A program made the position numbers and the translations under genes. Under the pieces are notes generated by a model. That model saw only the letters and a list, made by a program, of their open reading frames with translations, made no database searches and was not told where the DNA came from. 64,000 nucleotides of DNA from ZC4RG30 sp039917615 (GTDB lineage: Bacteria > Pseudomonadota > Gammaproteobacteria > Steroidobacterales > Steroidobacteraceae), in assembly GCA_039917615.1 (NCBI GenBank), contig JBDSJD010000027.1, forward strand, positions 27,129 through 91,128, read 5' to 3'. Shown piece after piece: positions 19,245 to 28,013 of this stretch (its first letter is position 1; each line of letters begins with the position of its first letter).

Positions 19245-19979
19245 TTAATGTGCTGTGCCGCTGATGTCGATGCTTTTCACCCGCATCTGCAATTCCACAG
19301 TCTTGCCCTCGCGCCGCTCCACCTTGAGCGGCAGATAGCCCAGTTCCGGTGCGCACCAGAACCAGGTGGTTTTCCGTGAGCCGGACCGGCTGCTGCGGTA
19401 GATCTCCACCTGATGCGTGCCCACGGCGGTGCGCAGTGTAGCGGTGCCTTCTTTGGTGTAGGCGTATTCCCTGATGAGGCCCTTTTCCACCAGCACGAAT
19501 TTTTGCGGTGTGCGGCCCGCTAAAAGCTCATTCATCAGTGCCACCACCACTGACTGGCTGTCGAGCAGACCAGGCTGCGTGGGCAGGTCAACAGGTTTGC
19601 GTTCGAATACGCCTGTTACGCGGCTGCGAGTCCAATCGAAATTGAGCTGCTGACCGTCGTTGCTGCTGCCGGCGCCGTCATCTGAGGTCAGCTGCTGGGG
19701 TACAACGTGACCGTTCTGGATTGCAAACACACTGCGGGACGAGAGTTCGGCCGGCGCTTTGATGCGGGCCCATAAGTTCGCGAATGTGCGTGACTGATAG
19801 GACCAGCGTCCGTCGGCAAGTCGCTGCAGTTCCAGGTCGCTGGAGCCGGCGGACAACCCGTTCCAGGCAATGTTGTAACTGGCGCGAAAGGGGCGCAGTT
19901 CAGACGTGGCAGCCGCAACAAGCGGTGAGCTGCAGGCCAGCAGCAGCCCGATGCCGAACCAACGCTGCCACCCGGTCAT
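19245..19979 (-). CDS. DUF3108 periplasmic protein
   Basis: A 244-residue exported protein with a signal peptide (MTGWQRWFGIGLLLACSSP, cleavage near VAAA). The mature part starts LRPFRASYNIAWNGLSAGSSDLEL, the pattern of DUF3108 beta-rich proteins often encoded behind purN. Function is unknown; an envelope role is presumed. ATG 19979 is chosen since it heads the signal peptide and lies 14 bp after purN; the longer frame to 20057 would overlap purN. Confidence 0.8.
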   Translation of the reverse strand: MTGWQRWFGIGLLLACSSPLVAAATSELRPFRASYNIAWNGLSAGSSDLELQRLADGRWSYQSRTFANLWARIKAPAELSSRSVFAIQNGHVVPQQLTSDDGAGSSNDGQQLNFDWTRSRVTGVFERKPVDLPTQPGLLDSQSVVVALMNELLAGRTPQKFVLVEKGLIREYAYTKEGTATLRTAVGTHQVEIYRSSRSGSRKTTWFWCAPELGYLPLKVERREGKTVELQMRVKSIDISGTAH

Positions 19980-19993
19980 GCGTGGTGCGACGT

Positions 19994-20641
19994 TCACTGC
20001 AGCAACACCGGCGCCGTCAGCGGCGCGCCATCGAGGGACGGACTGCCCTGGTTCCACTGCAACCGCCCACTTGCCAGCAATTCGATAACCATGGGGTAGA
20101 TGATGTGTTCACGAGCATGAACCCGGGCTGACAGGCTGGCAATGTTGTCGCCCGGCAGGACCGGTACGGGGGCCTGGGCAATCAGCGGACCCCCGTCTAG
20201 CTCGGCGGTAACGAAATGCACGCTTACCCCGTGCTCGCTGTCGCCGGCCGCCAGCACGCGCGCGTGGGTGTCGAGGCCCTTGTAACGGGGGAGCAGCGAC
20301 GGGTGGATGTTCAACATGCGGCCAGAGTAACGGGCCACGAAGTTGCCGGATAGCACCCGCATGAAGCCGGCCAGCACGATGAGCTCTGCGCCGCTTGCAT
20401 CGATGTGCGTGCCCAGTGCGTCTTCAAACGCCCGGCGATCCGCTTTGCCCGCATTCTGGAACACGCTGCGATCAATTATGGCGGTGGCAATGCCCAATGC
20501 CTGCGCCCTTGCAATGCCGCCGGCGGTGGGAACATCCGCGATCACCAGCGCCACCTCGGCATTGATCCGTCCGGACCGGCAGGCATCGGCAATGGCCAGC
20601 ATGTTGCTGCCAGCGCCCGAGATCAGCACGGCGAGACGCAT
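19994..20641 (-). CDS. purN: phosphoribosylglycinamide formyltransferase
   Basis: A 215-residue GAR transformylase using 10-formyl-THF in purine synthesis. MRLAVLISGAGSNMLAI opens the Rossmann fold; LAGFMRVLS, MLNIHPSLLPRYKG (catalytic N-H) and GVSVHFVTAELDGGPLIAQ are the canonical motifs, with the catalytic Asp in ELDGGP. It follows purM by 10 bp on the same strand, the usual purMN pair. The upstream frame to 20698 would overlap purM, so ATG 20641 is used. Confidence 0.95.
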   Translation of the reverse strand: MRLAVLISGAGSNMLAIADACRSGRINAEVALVIADVPTAGGIARAQALGIATAIIDRSVFQNAGKADRRAFEDALGTHIDASGAELIVLAGFMRVLSGNFVARYSGRMLNIHPSLLPRYKGLDTHARVLAAGDSEHGVSVHFVTAELDGGPLIAQAPVPVLPGDNIASLSARVHAREHIIYPMVIELLASGRLQWNQGSPSLDGAPLTAPVLLQ

Positions 20642-20651
20642 GTTTTGGCGC

Positions 20652-21683
<1,032 letters not shown>

Positions 21684-21710
21684 TTGTAAACGCCTGTAAC
21701 GAGGTCCTTG

Positions 21711-21729
21711 AGCCGGACAATGACCGGCT
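21711..21729. repeat. inverted repeat in the purM / phosphatidyltransferase divergent region
   Basis: AGCCGG-ACAATGA-CCGGCT, 6-bp arms around 7 bases, lies midway between the divergent starts at 21683 and 21766. It does not resemble the PurR box. A shared operator is possible. Confidence 0.3.
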
Positions 21730-21765
21730 TGCGATATTGTATAGGACTGAGCGGACTGCCGTGCC

Positions 21766-22314
21766 ATGCGCCACATACCCAATCTCATCTGTCTGGCCCG
21801 GATTGCGCTGATCGCGCCGCTGCTGCAGGCGATGCTGGCGGGCGATCAGCTACGCATCCTGGTGCTGTTCTGCCTCGCCGCCGTGTCCGACGCGCTGGAT
21901 GGCTATCTCGCCAAGCGGTTCAACTGGACTTCTAAACTGGGCCGATTCCTTGACCCTGCCGCCGACAAACTACTGTTGGTGGCGGTATTCATCATGGCGG
22001 CCTGGCTTGATATCGCGCCGTGGTGGGTGGCCGCAGTGGCGGTTGCGCGCGATCTGGTCATCGCATGTGGTGCGCTGTTCTACTGGTTGTGGTTCGGCCC
22101 GTTGCGCGGCCGGCCCACGCTCATCAGCAAGATCAACACGGGCGTGCAGATCATGTATCTGCTGGCGGTTATCATGGCCAGCGCCAGTGGGTTTCCGCCG
22201 CGCGAGATTCTGGATGCGCTGGCGGCCGTGGTGGTGGCCACAACCCTGGCAAGTGGCGCGGACTATGTGGCGAGTTTCCTGCGTCGCGCCTTCGCACAGA
22301 TTCCAGCGGCCTGA
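21766..22314 (+). CDS. CDP-alcohol phosphatidyltransferase (CrlS/PgsA-type)
   Basis: A 182-residue membrane enzyme with about five helices and the CDP-alcohol motif spread over SDALDGYLAKRFNWTSKLGRFLDPAADK (D..DG..AK......G...D...D). Such enzymes make phosphatidylglycerophosphate or, in the CrlS branch, cardiolipin. The RDLVIACGALFYWLW...PTLISKINTGVQI stretch looks more like the cardiolipin-synthase branch than E. coli PgsA, so the substrate is left open. The neighbour hda follows by 26 bp. Confidence 0.8.
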   Translation: MRHIPNLICLARIALIAPLLQAMLAGDQLRILVLFCLAAVSDALDGYLAKRFNWTSKLGRFLDPAADKLLLVAVFIMAAWLDIAPWWVAAVAVARDLVIACGALFYWLWFGPLRGRPTLISKINTGVQIMYLLAVIMASASGFPPREILDALAAVVVATTLASGADYVASFLRRAFAQIPAA

Positions 22315-22340
22315 CGACACTATTCAGGCGGAGAGCAAGC

Positions 22341-23024
22341 TTGAGGCAGTTACCCCTTGGCATGCGGTTGCAGGACCGCGCGGTCTTCGCCAGCTTTCTG
22401 GCCGGAGGCAATGCACTGGCAGTGGCGGCGGCCGAGCAACTGGTGGCTGCGCGTGGCGATTCCCTCCTGTATCTGCACGGCAGCGCAGGCACGGGCAAAT
22501 CGCACCTGTTGCAGGCCATCTGCACCGCCGTTCCGGCGGCCGCCTACTTTCCATTGGCGCAACTGTTGGAATTCGGCCCCGGTGTACTGGAAGCTGCGGC
22601 GCAATTACCCGCAATAGCCGTGGACGATCTGGATGCAGTAGCCGGTGACCCGCATTGGGAGCAGCAGCTATTTGGTCTCTATAACGATTGCCTGGCTAGC
22701 GGCACGCGGCTGGCGGTGTCTGCACTGGTGCCTGCGGCCTATCTGGGGGTCAGCCTGCCGGATCTGCGTTCGCGGCTCTCAGCAATGCCGCAGTTTGCCT
22801 TGCGTCCGCTGGATGAAGCGCAACAGCGCGAGGCTCTCAAACTCAGGGCTGCGCAACGCGGCATCGAATTGCCGGAAGAAACGCTTCTGTATCTGCAGCG
22901 GCGCTTCGCCCGGGATATCGGCAAGCTGCATGCACTGCTGGACCGTCTGGACCTCGCATCGCTGCAGGAACAGCGGCGCCTGACGGTGCCGTTTATCCGG
23001 GCAGTGCTTGGCGAGCCGCCTTGA
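22341..23024 (+). CDS. hda: DnaA regulatory inactivator Hda
   Basis: A 227-residue AAA+ protein related to DnaA domain III: QLPLGMRLQDRAVFASF (clamp-binding-type N-terminus), LYLHGSAGTGKSHLLQA (Walker A), IAVDDLDAVAGDPHWEQQLFGLYN (Walker B and following), SALVPAAYLGVSLPDLRSRL and KLHALLDRLDLASLQEQRRLTVPFIRAVL. With the beta clamp, Hda stimulates ATP hydrolysis on DnaA to prevent re-initiation. TTG 22341 preceded by GGCGGAG is the best start; the frame is open upstream but would overlap the previous gene. Its last 32 bp overlap wrbA tail to tail. Confidence 0.87.
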   Translation: MRQLPLGMRLQDRAVFASFLAGGNALAVAAAEQLVAARGDSLLYLHGSAGTGKSHLLQAICTAVPAAAYFPLAQLLEFGPGVLEAAAQLPAIAVDDLDAVAGDPHWEQQLFGLYNDCLASGTRLAVSALVPAAYLGVSLPDLRSRLSAMPQFALRPLDEAQQREALKLRAAQRGIELPEETLLYLQRRFARDIGKLHALLDRLDLASLQEQRRLTVPFIRAVLGEPP

Positions 23025-23619
23025 GGGAGCGTGCAATGCGCGCAACTCTTGCTCCCAACGCTTGCGCCAAAGTTACTTCATCTGCAGACAGCCTGCCTTC
23101 CATTGCAGCCGAAGAAACATGCGATGCGCCATAGGGCGTGCCGCCACTGCGCGTTTCGTTCACGCCCTTTTCGGTGAAAGGCAAACCCACGAATAACATG
23201 CCGTGGTGCAGCAGTGGAGTCAGCATCGAAAGCAGCGTGCTCTCCTGGCCGCCGTGCATGCTCTGCGAAGAAGTGAAGGCAGCAGCGGGTTTGTCCACCA
23301 GTGCGCCTTGCAGCCACAGGCTTGCGGTCTGGTCCAGGAAATATTTCAGTGGCGCCGCCATGTTGCCGAAGCGCACGGGACTGCCAAGAACGAGGCCGTC
23401 GCAGATGCGCAGGTCTTCGAGTGTGGCCCAGGGGGCGCCATCATCGGGCACCTCGCGCACGGGGCGTTCGTTGTCCGCCGACACCGGCGGCACGCTGCGC
23501 AGCCGTGCGACCGCGCCTGAAACAGACTCCACCCCGCGGCACACCTGTCGAGCCAGCAGCGCGGTGCTGCCATTGCGCGAGTAATAGACGACCAGGATTT
23601 CCGTGCGCGCATCGCTCAT
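22993..23619 (-). CDS. wrbA: NAD(P)H:quinone oxidoreductase, WrbA type
   Basis: A 208-residue flavodoxin-fold protein. The FMN phosphate loop is YSRNGSTALLARQ, followed by LRICDGLVLGSPVRFGNMAAPLKYFLDQT and FTSSQSMHGGQESTLLSMLTPLLHHGMLFVG, diagnostic for WrbA. These tetrameric enzymes reduce quinones by two electrons. It lies 2 bp after the lytic transglycosylase stop and is therefore probably co-transcribed. Overlaps the convergent hda by 32 bp. Confidence 0.9.
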   Translation of the reverse strand: MSDARTEILVVYYSRNGSTALLARQVCRGVESVSGAVARLRSVPPVSADNERPVREVPDDGAPWATLEDLRICDGLVLGSPVRFGNMAAPLKYFLDQTASLWLQGALVDKPAAAFTSSQSMHGGQESTLLSMLTPLLHHGMLFVGLPFTEKGVNETRSGGTPYGASHVSSAAMEGRLSADEVTLAQALGARVARIARSLKAARQALPG

Positions 23620-23621
23620 GT

Positions 23622-24257
23622 TCAGCGCTGCTTTTTTTTGAGGCCGAGATCGTCGGCGCTGTTCCAGCGCGTTGTCCAGCGCTGCACGACCTTGTCGGGG
23701 TATTCGCGCCGACCGACGCTGCCGTTGTAGCGCGCCAGAGCCTTGCGCACATCGTTCTTTTCCCGGCGCAGGTAAAAGCGCAGGATGGCGCAGCCCATCC
23801 GCATGTTGGCTTCGACCTGTGTCAACTCGTGGCGTTGCATTCCGAGCTCAGCCGGCCAGAATGGCATGACCTGCATCAGGCCAACGGCGCCGGCGGAAGA
23901 TACCGCCCAGCGGTTGAAATGACTCTCGATATCCATGAGCGCCAGCACGAGGCCTGGCGGCAGGCGTTGTTCGCCGGGCCGGTGTGCCTCGCAGAATGCG
24001 GTCTTGAGAATCTGGATGCGCTCGTTGTGATCCTTCACCACGCCGTGCAGCTTCGGCTCCATGAGTGTGTACCAGACCGCGGAGTCGAACTTGTCGGGAA
24101 AACATTCCGCCGACGCGATGGCTTTGGCCAGGATGCCGCGCAACTCAGGATCGCGCTGCGCTTGGGCGAGCACCACGGGCGCTGTGCCCAGCAGCACCCC
24201 GGCCAGCAGGGCGCTGCTAGTGCGCCAGGCGAGTCTGCAGTTCCGGTAGTACAGCAT
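23622..24257 (-). CDS. lytic transglycosylase domain protein (SLT fold)
   Basis: A 211-residue exported protein with an N-terminal hydrophobic signal (SSALLAGVLLGTAPVVLA). The SLT motif LALMDIESHFNRWAVSSAGAVGLMQVMP contains the catalytic glutamate, and ALARYNGSVGRREYPDKV matches the C-terminal NxG...Y motif. Such enzymes cleave peptidoglycan to 1,6-anhydro products. ATG 24257 follows GGAGAG by 10 bases; the 5' end overlaps the proS 3' end by 41 bp in another frame, so the first residues are uncertain. Confidence 0.82.
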   Translation of the reverse strand: MLYYRNCRLAWRTSSALLAGVLLGTAPVVLAQAQRDPELRGILAKAIASAECFPDKFDSAVWYTLMEPKLHGVVKDHNERIQILKTAFCEAHRPGEQRLPPGLVLALMDIESHFNRWAVSSAGAVGLMQVMPFWPAELGMQRHELTQVEANMRMGCAILRFYLRREKNDVRKALARYNGSVGRREYPDKVVQRWTTRWNSADDLGLKKKQR

Positions 24258-25926
24258 TGGCAGCAAGCTCTCCATTTTCACCAGTGCGGCGGTTGCGGTA
24301 TTCCAGCCTGCCGGCTGCAATGCCACGATCACCAATCACGATGCAATGCGGAATGCCGAGCAGTTCGGCATCGGCGAATTTCACGCCCGGGCGCGCATCG
24401 CGGTCGTCATAAAGCACGTCGATGCCGGCCTGTCCGAGCTCTGCATACAGACGGTCGGCCAGCATGCGCACGGCCTCGGAGCGATCATGATTGAGGGTGA
24501 CCAGCAACACGGTGAAAGGCGCTATGGGCTCGGGCCAGATGATTCCTTTTTCATCGTGGTTCTGTTCAATCGCGGCTGCCACGACGCGCGTCACACCAAT
24601 GCCATAACAGCCCATCAGCGGGATCAGCGGCTTGCCGGCAGGGTCAAGAACCGAGGCCTTCATCGCTTCGCTGTATTTGCGTCCGAGCTGGAAGATGTGG
24701 CCCACCTCTATCCCGCGGCGGATGACGAGTTTGCCCGTGCCCGACGGGCTGGGATCGCCGGCCACCACATTGCGCAGGTCGGCAGTCTGTGGCGCGGGCA
24801 GGTCGCGCCCCCAGTTCACACCGGTGCAGTGGCTATCGCGGGCATTGGCCCCGCAGACGAAGTCCGCAAGCGCGGCCGCTGCATGATCCACCACGATTGG
24901 GCAGGCAAGTCCGACGGGACCCAGGAATCCGGGTTCTGTGCCGGTCGCAGCCTGCAGCCGCGCTGCGCTGGCCATGCGCAGCGGGTTTGCGACGCTGGGG
25001 AGCTTCTGTGCCTTTACTGCATTGAGCTCGTGATCACCGCGGATCACCAGCGCGACCACGCCGCCATCACTGGCGTCGACGATCAGCGTCTTGACGCAGC
25101 GGTCGGCGGTCACGCCGAGCAGCGCACTGACTTCGGCGATGGTGCGCGTGCCTGGAGTCGGCACGTGCTGCAAAGTTTGTGCGGCGGCCGGGCGGCTGCC
25201 GTCGAAGGTCGGCGCCGGCGCGAGCTCGAGGTTGGCGGCGTAATCGTCGCTGTCGGAAACCGCGATGGCATCTTCACCGGAGTCGGCCAGCACCTGGAAT
25301 TCCTCCGATGCGGAGCCGCCGATCGAACCGGTGTCGGCGCGCACGGCGCGAAAGTTCAGACCCATGCGCTCGAACATGCGGGTGTACGCGGTTTTCATCG
25401 CCGCGTAACCTTCGGCCAGTGAAGCTTCATCAGCATGGAAGGAATAGGCGTCCTTCATCAGAAATTCGCGGCCACGCATGACGCCGAAGCGGGGACGGAT
25501 TTCGTCGCGGAATTTCATCTGGATCTGATAGAAATTGACCGGCAGCTGGCGGTAGCTTTTCAGATCGCGCCGGGCGATGTCAGTGATCACCTCTTCGTGC
25601 GTGGGGCCGATCACGAAATCGCGGTCGTGACGGTCCTTGAGTCGCAGCAGCTCCGGTCCGTACTGCTCCCAGCGGCGGGATTCCTGCCACAGCTCGGCGG
25701 GCTGAACGGCGGGCATCAACAGCTCGAAGGCACCGGCCCGGTCCATTTCCTGGCGCACGATCGCCTCGACCTTGCGTACGGCACGCAGGCCCATGGGCAG
25801 GAAAGTGTAGATCCCTGCGGCCTGGCGGCGAATCAGGCCGGCGCGCAGCATGAGCTGATGGCTGATGACTTCCGCGTCGGCAGGGGTTTCCTTGGCGGTA
25901 TTGATCGGATATCTGGAAAGTCGCAT
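24217..25926 (-). CDS. proS: prolyl-tRNA synthetase
   Basis: A 569-residue class II synthetase of the bacterial type with an internal YbaK-like editing domain (about residues 225-385). Motif 1 lies in the AFELLMPAVQPAELW region, motif 2 in FRDEIRPRFGVMRGREFLMKDAYSFH and motif 3 in GIGVTRVVAAAIEQ; the anticodon-binding domain starts at PFTVLLVTLNHD. Length is normal. It faces pssA across 113 bp. Confidence 0.96.
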   Translation of the reverse strand: MRLSRYPINTAKETPADAEVISHQLMLRAGLIRRQAAGIYTFLPMGLRAVRKVEAIVRQEMDRAGAFELLMPAVQPAELWQESRRWEQYGPELLRLKDRHDRDFVIGPTHEEVITDIARRDLKSYRQLPVNFYQIQMKFRDEIRPRFGVMRGREFLMKDAYSFHADEASLAEGYAAMKTAYTRMFERMGLNFRAVRADTGSIGGSASEEFQVLADSGEDAIAVSDSDDYAANLELAPAPTFDGSRPAAAQTLQHVPTPGTRTIAEVSALLGVTADRCVKTLIVDASDGGVVALVIRGDHELNAVKAQKLPSVANPLRMASAARLQAATGTEPGFLGPVGLACPIVVDHAAAALADFVCGANARDSHCTGVNWGRDLPAPQTADLRNVVAGDPSPSGTGKLVIRRGIEVGHIFQLGRKYSEAMKASVLDPAGKPLIPLMGCYGIGVTRVVAAAIEQNHDEKGIIWPEPIAPFTVLLVTLNHDRSEAVRMLADRLYAELGQAGIDVLYDDRDARPGVKFADAELLGIPHCIVIGDRGIAAGRLEYRNRRTGENGELAANAVLPELQTRLAH

Positions 25927-25999
25927 GAAGCCTTGGAAACAGCCTGCAGAACAAGGCCGCCGAGTTTAGCAGCACCGCCAGGGGGATCACGCTGCGGCG

Positions 26000-26029
26000 T
26001 TGTGGCCAAAGCCCTGCGGGGCCTATCAT
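26000..26029 (+). promoter_or_regulatory. candidate promoter of pssA-UDG-rimI
   Basis: TTGTGG (26000-26005) and TATCAT (26024-26029) are 18 bp apart. Initiation would fall near 26036, only a few bases before ATG 26040, implying a very short or absent 5' UTR and ruling out the upstream ATG 26028, which lies in the -10. Confidence 0.4.
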
Positions 26030-26039
26030 GCGCACCGTA

Positions 26040-26834
26040 ATGGACCCTGAAAATCCCCTGGATCGGCCCCGCAGCCGCGCCATCTACCTGTTACCCAATC
26101 TGTTTACGACGGGCTGCCTGTTTTCGGGCTTCTACGCCATCGTCGCTGCCATTGACGGTAACTACGAACGCGCCGGCCTGGCCGTGTTCGCGGCAATGCT
26201 GTTCGACACTCTGGACGGCCGGGTTGCTCGCCTTACCCGCACCGAGAGCGCATTTGGCAAGGAATACGACAGCCTCGCAGACATGGTGTCCTTTGGCGTT
26301 GCACCGGCCATCGTCGCCTATCAGTGGGGCGTGACGCATGTCTTCGAAAAAGGTTCGGTGTGGGGGCGCCTCGGCTGGCTGGTTGCATTCAGCTATGCCG
26401 CCTGCGCCGCGCTGCGCCTCGCCCGCTTCAATACCCGTACCGGCCAGGACAAGCGCTTCTTCGAAGGTCTTCCGAGCCCGTCTGCCGCCGCGGTGGTCTC
26501 GGCATTCATCTGGTCGATCAGCGAGTGGTGGGAACCCGGCAAACCCGGGTTGATACCCTCCTTGCTGGTTACCCTCTGCGCCGGTGCCTTGATGGTGAGC
26601 CGCTTTGGCTATAACAGCTTCAAGAAGCTGGATGCGGAAGGGCCAGTGCGCTTTGCGACGTTCCTGCTCGTGCCGCTGGGTTTCGTGTTGATTGCGATCT
26701 ACCCCCCGACAGCGTTGCTGGCAATTTTCGGTACCTATGCCCTGTCGGGACCCCTGTTCTGGTTTGTGCGCCGCATGCGCCGCGACAAGCGGCGCAGCGC
26801 CGGGTCCGGGGGGCGCGGCGGGGCAGAGGATTGA
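26040..26834 (+). CDS. pssA: CDP-diacylglycerol--serine O-phosphatidyltransferase
   Basis: A 264-residue integral membrane enzyme making phosphatidylserine, the precursor of phosphatidylethanolamine. YLLPNLFTTGCLFSGFYAIV is the typical first helix; the CDP-alcohol motif is LFDTLDGRVARLTRTESAFGKEYDSLADMV, followed by FGVAPAIVAY. The C-terminus is basic (RRMRRDKRRS). ATG 26040 is preferred over 26028. The next gene starts within its stop (TGATG). Confidence 0.92.
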   Translation: MDPENPLDRPRSRAIYLLPNLFTTGCLFSGFYAIVAAIDGNYERAGLAVFAAMLFDTLDGRVARLTRTESAFGKEYDSLADMVSFGVAPAIVAYQWGVTHVFEKGSVWGRLGWLVAFSYAACAALRLARFNTRTGQDKRFFEGLPSPSAAAVVSAFIWSISEWWEPGKPGLIPSLLVTLCAGALMVSRFGYNSFKKLDAEGPVRFATFLLVPLGFVLIAIYPPTALLAIFGTYALSGPLFWFVRRMRRDKRRSAGSGGRGGAED

Positions 26835-27517
26835 TGGCGCGCCGCGACGACTACCTGGCCGCGCTCGGGGTGGAGAATTGGCAGCAGCGACGGGTGCTCA
26901 CGCCAGCAGCTATTTCCACAGCTGTAATGGTGGCGCCGGCAGCCTCAACCGGCATTGATACCTGGGATAGCGTGGCGGCCGAAGTCGCCAACTGCATCAA
27001 ATGCGAGCTGCATCAATGCCGCAATCGCACAGTGTTCGGAGTGGGTGACCGGCGCGCGAAATGGCTGGTGGTGGGCGAGGCACCTGGGGCCGATGAAGAT
27101 CAGCAGGGGGAACCATTCGTGGGTCGTGCCGGCGGTCTGCTCAATTCGATGCTGCGTGGCATCGGGCTCGAACGCGAACAGGTGTTCATCGCCAACGTGC
27201 TCAAGTGCCGCCCGCCCAACAATCGCGATCCGAAACCGGAAGAGGTCGCACACTGCCTGCCATACCTCGAGCGCCAGATTGCGCTGCTGAAGCCGCGTAT
27301 CATGCTGGCGGTTGGGCGCATCGCAGCCCAGAACCTGCTGGCCACCGATACTCCCATCGGCAAGCTGCGCGGCCATGTGCATGCGTTTGGCAGCGCGCGC
27401 ATTCCGCTGGTGGTGACCTATCACCCCGCCTACCTTTTGCGTTCGCCCACCGAGAAGCGCAAGGCCTGGGAAGACCTGAAGTTTGCGCGTCGGGTTGCGG
27501 GCGGCAAGACGGCGTGA
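26834..27517 (+). CDS. uracil-DNA glycosylase, family 4-type (Fe-S)
   Basis: A 227-residue glycosylase. CIKCELHQCRNRTVFGVGDR provides the first cluster cysteines, GEAPGADEDQQGEPFVGRAG is the catalytic motif of family 4/5 UDGs, VLKCRPPNNRDPKPEE carries a further cysteine, and VTYHPAYLLR is the second active-site motif. It removes uracil from DNA. Start is ATG 26834, sharing one base with the pssA stop; the preceding TTG is less likely. The first 40 residues are poorly conserved in look. Confidence 0.9.
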   Translation: MARRDDYLAALGVENWQQRRVLTPAAISTAVMVAPAASTGIDTWDSVAAEVANCIKCELHQCRNRTVFGVGDRRAKWLVVGEAPGADEDQQGEPFVGRAGGLLNSMLRGIGLEREQVFIANVLKCRPPNNRDPKPEEVAHCLPYLERQIALLKPRIMLAVGRIAAQNLLATDTPIGKLRGHVHAFGSARIPLVVTYHPAYLLRSPTEKRKAWEDLKFARRVAGGKTA

Positions 27518-27984
27518 CGGCGCTGCCCGAGATCCTGATCCGCGACATGGGTTTTGACGATGTTGCGGCGGTGGCGGAGCTGGAGCAGGAGTCGTACCCG
27601 TTTCCCTGGAGCGACGCGATCTTCCGAGATTGCCTGCGGGCCGGCTATTACTGCTGTGTGGTCGAGCTGGATCACATCCGCATCGGCTACGGCGTCATGA
27701 GTACCGGCGCCGGTGAAGCGCATGTGCTGAACCTGTGCATCGCGCCACTGTACCGGTGCCGCGGCATCGGCAGCCAGCTTCTGGAACACCTGATGGAATT
27801 TGCAAAGGGGTTGAGTGTCACGGATGTGTTCCTGGAGGTTCGACCTTCCAATCCGGCGGCAATCCGGCTGTATCAGTCCCATGGGTTTGCGCAGATCGGC
27901 GTGCGCAGGGGGTATTACCAGGCAGTTGGCGGCCGCGAGGATGCAGTGGTGCTGCGCAAGGTGCTGGGCAAGGGCAGGCGATGA
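27514..27984 (+). CDS. rimI: ribosomal protein S18-alanine N-acetyltransferase
   Basis: A 156-residue GNAT acetyltransferase with YPFPWSDAIFRDCLRAGY, VLNLCIAPLYRCRGIGSQLLEHLM (acetyl-CoA loop) and LEVRPSNPAAIRLYQSHGFAQIGVRRGYY, the RimI pattern. It acetylates the N-terminus of S18. Start is GTG 27514, overlapping the UDG stop as GTGA; the longer open frame upstream lies inside the UDG gene. A terminator follows directly. Confidence 0.9.
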   Translation: MTALPEILIRDMGFDDVAAVAELEQESYPFPWSDAIFRDCLRAGYYCCVVELDHIRIGYGVMSTGAGEAHVLNLCIAPLYRCRGIGSQLLEHLMEFAKGLSVTDVFLEVRPSNPAAIRLYQSHGFAQIGVRRGYYQAVGGREDAVVLRKVLGKGRR

Positions 27985-27988
27985 ATGC

Positions 27989-28013
27989 GAGACCTGCTTT
28001 AGGTCTCTCTTTT
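27989..28013 (+). terminator. rho-independent terminator of the pssA-UDG-rimI operon
   Basis: GAGACCT-GCTTT-AGGTCTC is a perfect 7-bp stem followed by TCTTTT, 5 bp after the rimI stop. It has no T-run on the minus strand. The fic stop codon and last five codons lie inside it. Confidence 0.7.
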
